Below are positions 37,795 through 46,328 of a stretch of 64,000 bases of DNA, one piece after another (positions within the stretch are counted from its first letter, which is position 1; each line of letters opens with the position of its first letter). The DNA lies in the NCBI RefSeq assembly GCF_921293875.1, contig NZ_CAKLDI010000001.1, forward strand, positions 1,270,475-1,334,474, in the 5' to 3' direction. The DNA is from Vibrio stylophorae (GTDB taxonomy: Bacteria; Pseudomonadota; Gammaproteobacteria; Enterobacterales; Vibrionaceae). Under the pieces are notes generated by a model that was not told where the DNA came from, ran no database searches, and worked only from the letters and a program-made list of their open reading frames with translations. The position numbers and the translations under genes were made by a program.

Positions 37795-38301
37795 TTAGAA
37801 CTCATCAAAATTTAAACTCAAGCGCCGATCATTCATTGCTGCCATCAGCATCTCGGCATCAAGCACCTGAAGCCAAGGCATCAGTTGTTGCTCGCTGGCG
37901 ATGATAAATTGACTGAGCTGCTGAATCACCACTTGCTTGAGTGCCTTACCATCCCAAGGTTTAGCAATATAATAGTCCAAGCTTTCGTGATTGAGCGCTT
38001 GAACGGTTTCTTCTAGTCCCGCTTGTCCGGTGAGAAGTACCTTGCGACAGCTTTGGGTGCTTTCATTGGCACCCAATTGTAGTAAAAAATCTACGCCGGT
38101 TCGCCCTGGCATAATGTGATCGCATAGCGCTAGGGCCAGTGGAACACCTTGAGCGATGGACTCTGCGAGTACCTCTTCAGCTTCACTAACAGATTCAGTC
38201 GCTTCAATATCAAAGTGGGAGCTAAGCTCGCTGAGATCTTGGATAACGCTATCGAGAACTTCTCGTTCATCATCGACGCATAGGATGAGATATCGATTCA
38301 T
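37795..38301 (-). CDS. Response-regulator receiver protein (partner of the adjacent kinase)
   Basis: 168 residues: a REC domain with D10/D11, phospho-acceptor D61 ('LALCDHIMPGRTG'), T91 and K114, then a ~45-residue C-terminal tail without DNA-binding motif. ATG at 38301 has GGAG 6 nt upstream. It overlaps the kinase gene by 32 nt, so translation is coupled. D61, T91 and K114 are at the same positions as in the kinase's own N-terminal REC domain, showing that one arose from the other. Confidence 0.88.
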   Translation of the reverse strand: MNRYLILCVDDEREVLDSVIQDLSELSSHFDIEATESVSEAEEVLAESIAQGVPLALALCDHIMPGRTGVDFLLQLGANESTQSCRKVLLTGQAGLEETVQALNHESLDYYIAKPWDGKALKQVVIQQLSQFIIASEQQLMPWLQVLDAEMLMAAMNDRRLSLNFDEF

Positions 38302-40261
38302 GATTCGCTCCGTGGGCTTGATGTTGTGGGGCTGAGATCGGCAATAAAATGCGCATTTGGGTGTATTTTTCAGGCTCTGAGGTGACGATGATTTCACCCT
38401 GATGTTGGTGAATAATTTGCTGGCAAACCGACATCCCAATGCCTAAACCAAAATTCCCCTCGCGCTTGGTGGTGTAGTTAAGCTCAAAAATACGCGCAAT
38501 GGTCGCTGCATCCATACCGCAACCATTGTCGGTGAGCGTTACTTCCACATACTGATTCTGCTTGGCTAGTTTAGTTTCAACACAGAGTTTGGGCCGTGCG
38601 CCAAAAGACTCCATGGCATCCAAAGCATTGGCAATTAAATTGGTCCAAACCTGCTGCAGGGCGATGGGTTGGCAATGAATTGCGGGCAGGGTGTGATAGC
38701 TTTTTTCTACCTCAATGCGCTTTAAACGGTTTTCAAAAATCACTAAGGTGTCTTCGAGCCCTTCGTGAATATCCACTAAGTGCCAGCTTTCATCATCTTG
38801 GCGCGCGTAAGATTTAAGGCTTTTTACCATATCCGCAATACGTTTTGCGCATACATGTATGGAACGCAGAAAATTACCCGCTTGATAGTATTGATCCCAA
38901 AGCGCTGTGGATTGCTCCAACTGTTGCGTTGTTAGGTGCTGCCAATGTACGAGCTGACTTGGCTCGTCTAATCCCATGATCACCAATTTTCTTGCTAGCT
39001 GTCGATCATCGGTCAGCGCTTCAAGGTTTTTCGCTTGTGCCCGAGCTTGCGCGGTAGACAGTGGCCGTACTTCCAGCGCTCGGCGCAAAATTGTTTCACC
39101 CAGCTCATGGGTGTCTCTGTCGAGCTCATTGCTTAGAATAAATTCAAAACTTGATTTTAGGGTATCAGCGCCGCGTAGGATGGCTGCGACGGGATTGTTA
39201 AGTTCATGGGCAACACCCGCCACCAGCTGACCTAACATGGCCATTTTCTCTTTTTCTAGAAGCTGGTCTGTGGCGGTCTCTAAATGGTTGAGCGCGCTGT
39301 GCAGCGCCATTTCAGTTTTAATGCTGCGCTGCAAGCGGCGGTTAAAATGGCGCAAAAGTAGGGTGGTAAAAAGTGGTAAAAGCTCATTTTTACTTTTCAT
39401 CACTTTGCTAAAAAGTGGGCGATCGATTTTAATGACTTTGGTTTGAGATAGGGTGCGCCCCGTTGAAAATGACGGCTCACCAGTGACAAAGGACATGCCA
39501 CCGACCAAATCGCCTCGGCCATAGCGCACCACTTGGTGATCATGGCCGTCTTCATCGCGTTTGGTGAGCACCACGTTGCCCTCAGCAATAAACCAAAGAA
39601 ACTGATTTTCCTTTCCTTCTTCAGTTAACAGATGATTTTTACTGTAGGTGCGGCAGGCTTCATCCTCGTTATTGCCATCAAAAAAGTCCTGCAGCGCAGT
39701 TAAAAACTGCTGCGATAGGGTTTGATCATCGAGCTGATAATAATCTTCAATAAAACCAGAGCGAAATTGCTGCATTTGTTGTTCGATATGCGCTTTGATT
39801 AATCGCTGCGTATCCAGTAAATGGCTGTAACCGAGATATTCATCGACCTTGGCGTGATCCAGAATAAAGTTGGTGAGCTCTTTTTCAACGGCTTGACGAA
39901 GTGCCACTGGTTGCCAAGGCTTGGTCAAGCAGTGATCCAGTTGTCCTTCATTGACGGCGGTAAGGATTTGTCCCACATCGGGCGTGTCGGTAAGTAAAAT
40001 TTTATAGGCGCGTGCTGTGGTGGGGTGCTGATGTAAGCGAATAAAGAACTCAATGCCTGTTTCTTTACCCAAATCATCATCACAAAGGACCAATGCAGCC
40101 TCTTGCTGGCGCTGATGCATGGACGCTAAAACATAATCCGCCTCATCTGGGTTATCTACGCAGACAATATCGAATTGCTCACTTAAATAGGCGAGTTCTT
40201 GGCTCAGCTGCGCCACAATGGTGGCGTCATCATCAATACAGATAATGGCGTAGGGGGGCAT
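38270..40261 (-). CDS. Hybrid histidine kinase: REC - cNMP-like - HisKA - HATPase
   Basis: 663 residues, soluble. REC domain ~1-125 (D10/D11, D61, T91, K114). A cyclic-nucleotide-binding-like domain ~180-295 ('FLWFIAEGNVVLTKR', 'GDLVGGMSFVTGEPSFSTGR') whose phosphate cassette lacks the usual Glu after Gly and the Arg-Ala pair, so cAMP binding is doubtful. HisKA with H352 in 'GVAHELNNPVAA', but ~115 residues separate it from the second helix (~467-487), far more than normal. HATPase: N-box 'NLIANALDAM' (541-550), G1 'DNGCGM' (578-583), G2 'GLGIGM' (605-610). AAGGAG 6 nt before ATG. Signal unknown; cytoplasmic sensing implied. Confidence 0.88.
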   Translation of the reverse strand: MPPYAIICIDDDATIVAQLSQELAYLSEQFDIVCVDNPDEADYVLASMHQRQQEAALVLCDDDLGKETGIEFFIRLHQHPTTARAYKILLTDTPDVGQILTAVNEGQLDHCLTKPWQPVALRQAVEKELTNFILDHAKVDEYLGYSHLLDTQRLIKAHIEQQMQQFRSGFIEDYYQLDDQTLSQQFLTALQDFFDGNNEDEACRTYSKNHLLTEEGKENQFLWFIAEGNVVLTKRDEDGHDHQVVRYGRGDLVGGMSFVTGEPSFSTGRTLSQTKVIKIDRPLFSKVMKSKNELLPLFTTLLLRHFNRRLQRSIKTEMALHSALNHLETATDQLLEKEKMAMLGQLVAGVAHELNNPVAAILRGADTLKSSFEFILSNELDRDTHELGETILRRALEVRPLSTAQARAQAKNLEALTDDRQLARKLVIMGLDEPSQLVHWQHLTTQQLEQSTALWDQYYQAGNFLRSIHVCAKRIADMVKSLKSYARQDDESWHLVDIHEGLEDTLVIFENRLKRIEVEKSYHTLPAIHCQPIALQQVWTNLIANALDAMESFGARPKLCVETKLAKQNQYVEVTLTDNGCGMDAATIARIFELNYTTKREGNFGLGIGMSVCQQIIHQHQGEIIVTSEPEKYTQMRILLPISAPQHQAHGANHESISHPMRR

Positions 40262-40537
40262 GCGGCTCTCCTTAGCAATGCATTGGATGAATTTTACGCA
40301 ATTGTGAATATTTTGGGTGCGATCTTGCTAGCAAAGTGTTGATTTTAAAATTAAGTTCTAGACGGAATGGCAAGGTGATGTGTGTCGCATAGTAAAATGT
40401 ACTAACCAGCAAGGCGTAAAGGCTTTGCGATTCTTTTTGCATAATTTGACATGGATTTTACATAGGCGGGCTGGTTTGATTCTTCTCTGTCTCAACTTCG
40501 GTACACTGATGCCTGATTTCAGGATGAAGAGACGAAG

Positions 40538-41785
40538 ATGAAAAAGGTCGTGTTACCAATCTGTATCCTATTGGTTTTATTGCTAGTTCCATTGGCTTTG
40601 GGATGGTTGACTAAATTCAAAATTGAAGCTGAAATGGATTATCACTCGGCGACCATGAGCCGAACGGTAGACGCCTATGAGATGGGTTATCTCAGTTCAA
40701 ACGTTGTGCTTAAAATTGAAGTGACCGATTATGCCAATCGTCAATCAATGATTGAGTCGAATATCCCAGTGGTTTACTTCGTGAATGTGAATATTTCTCA
40801 CTGGCAACCCACCATGAAAGTACAAGGCCATATCCATGTTGCTGATGATGGCAGTTTGCTATCAAAGGTGATTGGCCCAAGTCAAAAAACGCTGGCATTT
40901 TCTGCCAGCAAAGACCTGCTTACGGGCAAGCTTTCTCCGGTGCGTTTTGATATCGCAGGCATGAATTACCAAGATGCAATGCAGATCCTCCGTGTTCATC
41001 CGGGCCATATTACAATGCCTTCAGATTGGACATCGCCAAATGCTTCAAAGCAAATGGACTGTACGTGGCCTGGCGTCCAATTTTCTTCGCCTGAACTTGA
41101 GCTCACTCTTTCAGATTTGCTGTGTCGTTCGCAAGGGCAAGTCGATGCGAACGGTGAAACGATTGAGATTGCTTTAAAGCAAGTGAGTATTCAATCGATG
41201 GAGATGCTCGAGCCTTTCTTGATCGATAAAATAGCGCTGCAAATGCATGAAAGGCATCAGTCTCCATATATTGATTCCACGGCAAAACTCTCCGTTGCTC
41301 AAATGGGTATTGGCGAGGATGTGCTAAATGATATCTATTTGGCGATGGAAATGAACGACCTGAATCAAGGTGTGATTGAGGTTGTTTCTGACTCATCGTT
41401 GAAAGGGCCAGCCTTGATGGGGCGTTTGGCGGATTTCGACCCTGTGTTTGATATGCTTGAAATGAGTTTTGGTTATACCTCTTCGCAAGGTGAGAATCAG
41501 CTGAGTTTGAGGTTTTCAACGCTCCCTGGGTTTGTTCATAACCCAATGAACAACATGATTATCGATTTTACGACGCAGATGAGTGCGGCAGATTATCAAA
41601 TGTGGAGTCAATCGATTCCTCAATTACTCTTACTGGAAAAACTGAATTGGCTGGCGTGGGATCATAAAAAGGAAAAATACATGATCGAAAGTCAGTTCCG
41701 CCAAGGTGAGTTGATGGTGAATCGCTATCCGGTCTCGATGCAAAAGATGGCATTGGTGGCACAGGCGATGCAGAGCATGGAGTGA
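40538..41785 (+). CDS. DUF945 (YdgA-like) family protein, copy 1
   Basis: 415 residues with an N-terminal membrane anchor (MKKVVLPICILLVLLLVPLA) and a large extracytoplasmic part of long beta strands. The opening 'ALGWLTKFKIEAEMDY' and 'YEMGYLSSNVVLKIEV' follow the YdgA/DUF945 pattern. A second, divergent copy follows in the same direction, separated by a weak terminator. Function unknown; beta-rich architecture suggests an envelope role. Confidence 0.78.
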   Translation: MKKVVLPICILLVLLLVPLALGWLTKFKIEAEMDYHSATMSRTVDAYEMGYLSSNVVLKIEVTDYANRQSMIESNIPVVYFVNVNISHWQPTMKVQGHIHVADDGSLLSKVIGPSQKTLAFSASKDLLTGKLSPVRFDIAGMNYQDAMQILRVHPGHITMPSDWTSPNASKQMDCTWPGVQFSSPELELTLSDLLCRSQGQVDANGETIEIALKQVSIQSMEMLEPFLIDKIALQMHERHQSPYIDSTAKLSVAQMGIGEDVLNDIYLAMEMNDLNQGVIEVVSDSSLKGPALMGRLADFDPVFDMLEMSFGYTSSQGENQLSLRFSTLPGFVHNPMNNMIIDFTTQMSAADYQMWSQSIPQLLLLEKLNWLAWDHKKEKYMIESQFRQGELMVNRYPVSMQKMALVAQAMQSME

Positions 41786-41812
41786 TTTTTCGTTACTTTT
41801 TTAATTTTATCG

Positions 41813-41845
41813 ACAAGGGCTGCCCATGCAGTCCTTGTTTTTTTA
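41813..41845 (+). terminator. Terminator between the two DUF945-like genes
   Basis: ACAAGGGCTGC-CCAT-GCAGTCCTTGT with one G.T pair, then TTTTTTT. Confidence 0.8.
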
Positions 41846-41878
41846 TACTGTGCCCATCATCAATTTGAGTGACGGAAT

Positions 41879-43144
41879 ATGAATCGATTGAAAAAAATAG
41901 CCGCAGTTGCAGGTTTGGTTGCACTGATTGCCAGCTGGCCATTTATGGTGGGTTTGATTGCTGAAAAAGCGACGATTCGAGGAATTAATGAGCATCAGTC
42001 CGATGATCTAACGCTTGAATTACTGGATTATCAGCGTGGTTATATTCATGCCGATGCGAAAACGCAGGTGACGATCACCCAGCCTGATCTATTGCGTTTA
42101 TTTCAGCGTGCGAATGTGCCGCCTGTACTGCTGTTAGAGCATCACATTACTCATCATGCATTGTCACTTGAGATTGCGAGCCAATTTACGCCGGATACTG
42201 AAAAAGCCTTAGCAAAGGTTTTCTCGGTATCACAATTTAAGATGACCTTGCTGACTGACACGAGCATCAGTGGCAAAACGACCTTTGATGCCAATATCAG
42301 CGATATGAAAAATGACGTTTTTTCATTGCAAGCGGGACAGATTAGCGGATATTACAGCCATGCGCAGTGGCAAGTTGCCTTCGCCGCAAAAACGCTGATG
42401 GCACAACTTTCCAATCGTTCACTTGATGCAACCCGTCCTTATATGCGAGTTCAGGTTAGTGAGGGCGACAAGGAAAGTGATGGCATTCATGGCATTGATT
42501 GGGCTTTGGATGCGCAGAATCTCATTTGGCATGATGCCCAGCGTGATTATCAACTGAAGCAGCTCGCGCTGTCATTTGTGCTTCAGCCGCAAGCGTCGCA
42601 TTACGATATGAATGTGGCGGGGCAAGCCGCACAGCTTGATTTTAATGATGCCGCCCGTTATCACACGCAAGTGACGCTCAATTTAACGCACTTACCGACG
42701 GATAAATTAAAAGCGGCAGTGGATGTCATTACCAATCCGCCGGCATTGTGGAATCGTAAGATTCGTCGCCAGCGCCAAACTCAAGCCCTCAATGAGCTAT
42801 TTGCGGGCGATTGGCAAGGGCAATTGGCAGCGCAATATAGCCGAGCGCCTTCAGCACGCGCTGAAAATCACCTGTCTTTGGCTGTTTCTGGTATTTCACC
42901 GGCCAGCAGCAATTTATTTTCAGCCTTTGTGCAGCACAAAGGGATACTGAATTTAAAACTCAATGAAAAAGATCATTCGCAAGCGGACTGGGCGGTGCTG
43001 ATTGAGCACGGTTTGCTACAAAAGCAGGGTGATTATATTCAGGGTGAAGTTCGTACTGATATTTCAGGTCTTTCTAATGCAGAGCAGCGTTTACCGTGGG
43101 CACAATTTGTAGTGGAGATGAAAACCTTGGCAAGACAAGGGTGA
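41879..43144 (+). CDS. DUF945 (YdgA-like) family protein, copy 2
   Basis: 421 residues, organised like the preceding gene: N-terminal membrane segment (about 5-28), then 'LTLELLDYQRGYIHADAKTQ', aligning with the equivalent N-terminal strands of copy 1, and a long beta-rich domain. Sequence identity by eye is low, so the duplication is old or the two came separately. GACGGAAT precedes ATG. Strong terminator follows. Confidence 0.72.
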   Translation: MNRLKKIAAVAGLVALIASWPFMVGLIAEKATIRGINEHQSDDLTLELLDYQRGYIHADAKTQVTITQPDLLRLFQRANVPPVLLLEHHITHHALSLEIASQFTPDTEKALAKVFSVSQFKMTLLTDTSISGKTTFDANISDMKNDVFSLQAGQISGYYSHAQWQVAFAAKTLMAQLSNRSLDATRPYMRVQVSEGDKESDGIHGIDWALDAQNLIWHDAQRDYQLKQLALSFVLQPQASHYDMNVAGQAAQLDFNDAARYHTQVTLNLTHLPTDKLKAAVDVITNPPALWNRKIRRQRQTQALNELFAGDWQGQLAAQYSRAPSARAENHLSLAVSGISPASSNLFSAFVQHKGILNLKLNEKDHSQADWAVLIEHGLLQKQGDYIQGEVRTDISGLSNAEQRLPWAQFVVEMKTLARQG

Positions 43145-43170
43145 GTCTCAGTCATGATGAATAAATGAAT

Positions 43171-43199
43171 AAAAAAGGTGCCGTGGGCACCTTTTTTTA
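43171..43199 (+). terminator. Terminator of the DUF945 copy 2 gene
   Basis: AAAAAAGGTGCC-GTG-GGCACCTTTTTTT; can also serve the convergent membrane-protein gene. Confidence 0.9.
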
Positions 43200-43242
43200 T
43201 TCGTCATTGTATTGTGCGGTTTAAGGGATGAAACCGTCAATT

Positions 43243-43851
43243 TTAAGCTTGTTCAGGGCGGGCAGGCATTGTACTACGAAGGCCAAAGAGACGCTTAATT
43301 CGCATTTCCACACTCGGGAAATATGGGTTGATAAAGAGTTTGTGCGCCATCAGCAAACCTTTCACGATGCAGATGATCACCATTTGTGGTGCGCCCAGTA
43401 AGAAGTAACTGGTACCGCCGACAAAAGCGGAGATAAACATCGCCCACTGGAAAATCTTCATATTGGTTACGCTCAGCGCCACAAGAATTAACACGAAATC
43501 CATCCAGTTGAGGGCAATGGCCCATGATGGATTAGCGCTAAAATCACGAATGGCATACACCGCAAAGCCAAGTAGCGACGCAACCGCAATAGCCGCTAAA
43601 GCATGAATGACGCGCTTAGGCACATTCATATAATCCTGTGCGTAGCGGTAAAAATTTAAAAAGCCAAGTAGGCCGTTGAGCAGTACTTTTGGCAAAATAC
43701 CCAGTAGCGCGCCGTAGATAATGTCATTGACCACAGAAAGGAAAGTGGCAATACGCACCCCTTTAAATTGGTTAAAGATAAGCAAACCGATGTAAAACAC
43801 CAGTGAGGACCAACCCAAGATATTGATAACGAGGTCAAGGTGATTTGTCAT
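43243..43851 (-). CDS. Polytopic inner-membrane protein, 202 aa
   Basis: Five or six membrane helices cover most of the protein; the loop after helix 2 carries 'RYAQDYMNVPKRV' and the C-terminus is soluble and basic ('MRIKRLFGLRSTMPARPEQA'). The repeating pattern of helix pairs with 'NDIIYGALLG' and 'SYFLLGAPQM' recalls small transporter-like families (YgjV or PnuC-like), but I cannot place it securely. Ribosome site weak. Monocistronic. Confidence 0.65.
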   Translation of the reverse strand: MTNHLDLVINILGWSSLVFYIGLLIFNQFKGVRIATFLSVVNDIIYGALLGILPKVLLNGLLGFLNFYRYAQDYMNVPKRVIHALAAIAVASLLGFAVYAIRDFSANPSWAIALNWMDFVLILVALSVTNMKIFQWAMFISAFVGGTSYFLLGAPQMVIICIVKGLLMAHKLFINPYFPSVEMRIKRLFGLRSTMPARPEQA

Positions 43852-44115
43852 ATTCAGATTCTACAGCTGAGCAAAAAAGAGATGCAGTGTACAAAATGAA
43901 AACGAGTAGAACAATCTTGTGATCAAGCGCAAGCTGTGCTTACTGGTTGGGATTCGCTATCAGTTTAGCAACTGACATCTTGCAAAATGAAACAGTAGAC
44001 AGAGATAAATGTTGCATAATCTCGACGATCCCAAAATAAAAAATATTGGAATCATTGTCTTAGGGGATAATCAGATCTGCTTAGATAGACTGATGCGATA
44101 ATACATGGAGGGAAT

Positions 44116-44589
44116 ATGCGGCTATTGGTTCTTTTAAGTCTGTGCTTAGGGATTGTCTTTTTTTATCAAACGGGTGGTGAGCCGATGCCAACCATGCAGC
44201 TACTGCAAACACAGCTCAATGATGACGATGCGGGACTTGTTTCTGTTGGGGATTGTGAGGCAGAAAAATGCGTGATGGTTTATCTTGCGCCTTGGTGTGG
44301 AACTTGCCGGGCCGCATCGCCGATGATCGTCCAGATGAAAGCGCAGCTTGAGCAAGAAGGGATCCCAATGCAGGTGGTGATCGGCAATGCCAATGGATCG
44401 CAAGTCCAGCAATATGCAGCGCAGTTTCCTTTTAATGTCGCACTTGATCCCATGGGTGCTTATAGTCATCAATTAGAAAATAAAGGTGTCCCATATTTTG
44501 TTGTGTTTAACAAAAAGGGAAAGCGAGTGAGTGATTACGGTGGTGCCTATTTACAAGTGGATGCGATGCGCGGGGCATTGGAAATATAG
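44116..44589 (+). CDS. Membrane-anchored thioredoxin-fold protein
   Basis: 157 residues. N-terminal signal anchor (MRLLVLLSLCLGIVFFY), then a thioredoxin domain with active site 'WCGTC' (C61, C64) and a cis-Pro loop 'NKGVPYFVVF'. Two further Cys (C47, C52) precede it. The WCGTC dipeptide and periplasmic location suggest a thiol oxidoreductase or reductase of the TlpA/DsbE kind. GGAGGG precedes ATG. First gene of a three-gene unit of exported proteins with 29-nt and 47-nt gaps. Confidence 0.85.
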   Translation: MRLLVLLSLCLGIVFFYQTGGEPMPTMQLLQTQLNDDDAGLVSVGDCEAEKCVMVYLAPWCGTCRAASPMIVQMKAQLEQEGIPMQVVIGNANGSQVQQYAAQFPFNVALDPMGAYSHQLENKGVPYFVVFNKKGKRVSDYGGAYLQVDAMRGALEI

Positions 44590-44618
44590 AGTTAAAAAAA
44601 ACAGGCAGATGCGCGTGC

Positions 44619-45032
44619 GTGTTCCTGCTGTTGCTAATCAGTAGCTCAGTGAATGCGGCTTTACAGCCTTTTGTCAGTGACGGCTGTAGTCTATTTCCTA
44701 ATGGTGACTGGTCGCAGCCCAATGTTTGGTTACATTGTTGTGTCGCCCATGATTTTGCCTATTGGCAAGGCGGCACTAAAGCGCAGCGTTATGCGGCTGA
44801 TCAAGCGCTTGAGCAGTGTGTGATGGCGCAAGGATTTTCTTGGACAGCGCAAGCCATGTTTCTTGGTGTGCGTTTTGGCGGCAATCCCTATTGGCCAATG
44901 TGGTATCGCTGGGGGTATGGCTGGCCCTATCCATCGAGTTATCAGCCTTTAACGACGATGCAGCAACAGCAGGTCGAGGCGCAGGTTGCCATATTGTCAG
45001 CACCTCTCAAACAGCAACTTCATCTAAAATAA
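44619..45032 (+). CDS. Exported phospholipase-A2-like protein
   Basis: 137 residues counted from a GTG at 44619. After a short signal peptide (cleavage near VNA) comes 'SDGCSLFPNGDW' and 'WLHCCVAHDFAYWQGG': the CCxxHD core of the PLA2 fold, H44 and D45 being the catalytic-type pair, with C23, C40, C41 and C67 available for disulfides. The tail is Trp/Tyr/Pro-rich. No in-frame ATG exists; the frame upstream encodes KKTGRCAC, which would supply the missing positive N-region of the signal peptide, so the true start may be non-canonical or a frameshift may lie at ~44600. The thioredoxin gene just upstream suits a disulfide-bonded product. Catalytic Ca2+ loop is not obvious, so enzymatic activity is uncertain. 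Confidence 0.72.
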   Translation: MFLLLLISSSVNAALQPFVSDGCSLFPNGDWSQPNVWLHCCVAHDFAYWQGGTKAQRYAADQALEQCVMAQGFSWTAQAMFLGVRFGGNPYWPMWYRWGYGWPYPSSYQPLTTMQQQQVEAQVAILSAPLKQQLHLK

Positions 45033-45079
45033 TTGAGATGATTGCACTTAGGGTGAATATCAACAACGAGGATAAATGG

Positions 45080-45667
45080 ATGCGTTACTTGTTATTGGCT
45101 ATCTTGGCGATGGTGAGCATGGGAGCAGTTGCAGGCAGCTACAGTCGAGGTCACACGATTGCGTATTATGATCAGGGCTCTGACTATTTTTACCAAGGGG
45201 TGGTGGAAGTAAAGGCAGGCCACCTGTTGCAAGGCCGCTCGATTGAGAATAAAAACCTTTATATCTATAACACGCAAACCGATCAGGGAAAATTGCTCTT
45301 TCAAAGCCGTGTCGATGGCAAAATTACTGATTTAATATTTGAGCAGGCGTTTATGGTGGTGCCTAGCAATGGCTCGGGATATATGTCAATCCAAAAGCAA
45401 TGCTACACCTGTATTAAAAACAACAATGGCATTAAACAGCGCGAACCAGCCAATCGCATTATCATTGTGACCTTAAAGACCATGGATAAAGGCGAAACAT
45501 TGATTCTCTATGTCGCTAAAAAGGATGGCTCTGAGCTTCAAGAGTTAGCACGCTTTGATCCAGCGACAGTCAGCTGGCATATCGATGTAAAACATGAGGT
45601 GCTTCGGTTGATTGAGCAAAAGCAGGACACCATCGTGGTGCAAAATAAACCACTGCCAAATTTCTAA
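45080..45667 (+). CDS. Exported protein of unknown function, 195 aa
   Basis: Signal peptide MRYLLLAILAMVSMGAVAG, then a beta-rich mature domain ('TIAYYDQGSDYFYQGVVEV', 'LLFQSRVDGKITDLIFEQAF') with a CxxC pair in 'KQCYTCIKN'. No family recognised. GAGGA lies ~7 nt before the ATG at 45080; the frame is open upstream into the preceding gene but that part is not coding-like. Last gene of the thioredoxin/PLA2-like trio; its CxxC could be a client site of the thioredoxin. Confidence 0.68.
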   Translation: MRYLLLAILAMVSMGAVAGSYSRGHTIAYYDQGSDYFYQGVVEVKAGHLLQGRSIENKNLYIYNTQTDQGKLLFQSRVDGKITDLIFEQAFMVVPSNGSGYMSIQKQCYTCIKNNNGIKQREPANRIIIVTLKTMDKGETLILYVAKKDGSELQELARFDPATVSWHIDVKHEVLRLIEQKQDTIVVQNKPLPNF

Positions 45668-45677
45668 TCAAGGGCAA

Positions 45678-45706
45678 TAAAAAACACCGCGATTGCGGTG
45701 TTTTTT
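45678..45706 (+). terminator. Terminator of the exported trio
   Basis: AAAAACACCGC-GATT-GCGGTGTTTTTT right after the last stop; also positioned for the convergent barrel gene. Confidence 0.9.
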
Positions 45707-45721
45707 ATTCGGCTTGCTGCG

Positions 45722-46252
45722 TTAGAAGTTAAAGCGCACATCGAACCAGAATGTATCACCAGCGGGCTCGTTGACATGATAGCTCGCCCCGAGAGAGATA
45801 AGCTCAGTGGCATGGAAGTTTACATGGCCACCAAAAATGCCATCGTTACTGTCACCAGAGAAGATCCCAACAAAACCGCCTACTTCAAGTTGCTGAGTGA
45901 TCCACTGGCGAACCCCGACCTTAAATTCAGCGCCATTGTCATCTAAGTCACGCGATCCTTCTTTCCAATCGCTATAACGCCAAGAAAGACGGCCATAAAA
46001 ATCAGTCCACATTCCGATTGGCGCATTAAATCCCACACCCGCATTGACGTTGGTATATTCCTCAAAATCGAAATCACCTTCAGCAAAAAAATACGCATTG
46101 GGATGGAAGGCCTGTGAAATATTGACGCCTAAAGAGCCATGCTCAGAGCCAACACGAAAGCCAAGATAGTTATAGTTAAAGTTACTTTCAGCATGAGATG
46201 GGAGTGAAAGTAGGGAGCTTGCTGCGCAAAGAGCAAGAGCCATTTTTTTCAT
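45722..46252 (-). CDS. Small outer-membrane beta-barrel protein (YfaZ/OmpA-like size)
   Basis: 176 residues with a signal peptide (MKKMALALCAASSLLSLPSHA, cut after SHA). The mature part is a run of amphipathic strands with alternating aromatic residues and ends '...FWFDVRFNF', the C-terminal Phe signature recognised by BamA. About eight strands are visible, consistent with an 8-stranded barrel. Start at ATG 46252; an upstream TTG is less likely. Ligand or role unknown. Confidence 0.78.
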   Translation of the reverse strand: MKKMALALCAASSLLSLPSHAESNFNYNYLGFRVGSEHGSLGVNISQAFHPNAYFFAEGDFDFEEYTNVNAGVGFNAPIGMWTDFYGRLSWRYSDWKEGSRDLDDNGAEFKVGVRQWITQQLEVGGFVGIFSGDSNDGIFGGHVNFHATELISLGASYHVNEPAGDTFWFDVRFNF

Positions 46253-46328
46253 GGTCAACAGTCCATATTGAATGTGAATGCTGAAATTCTACAAAAGCGA
46301 AAATGTAATTTCAGTGAACTCAACGAAA

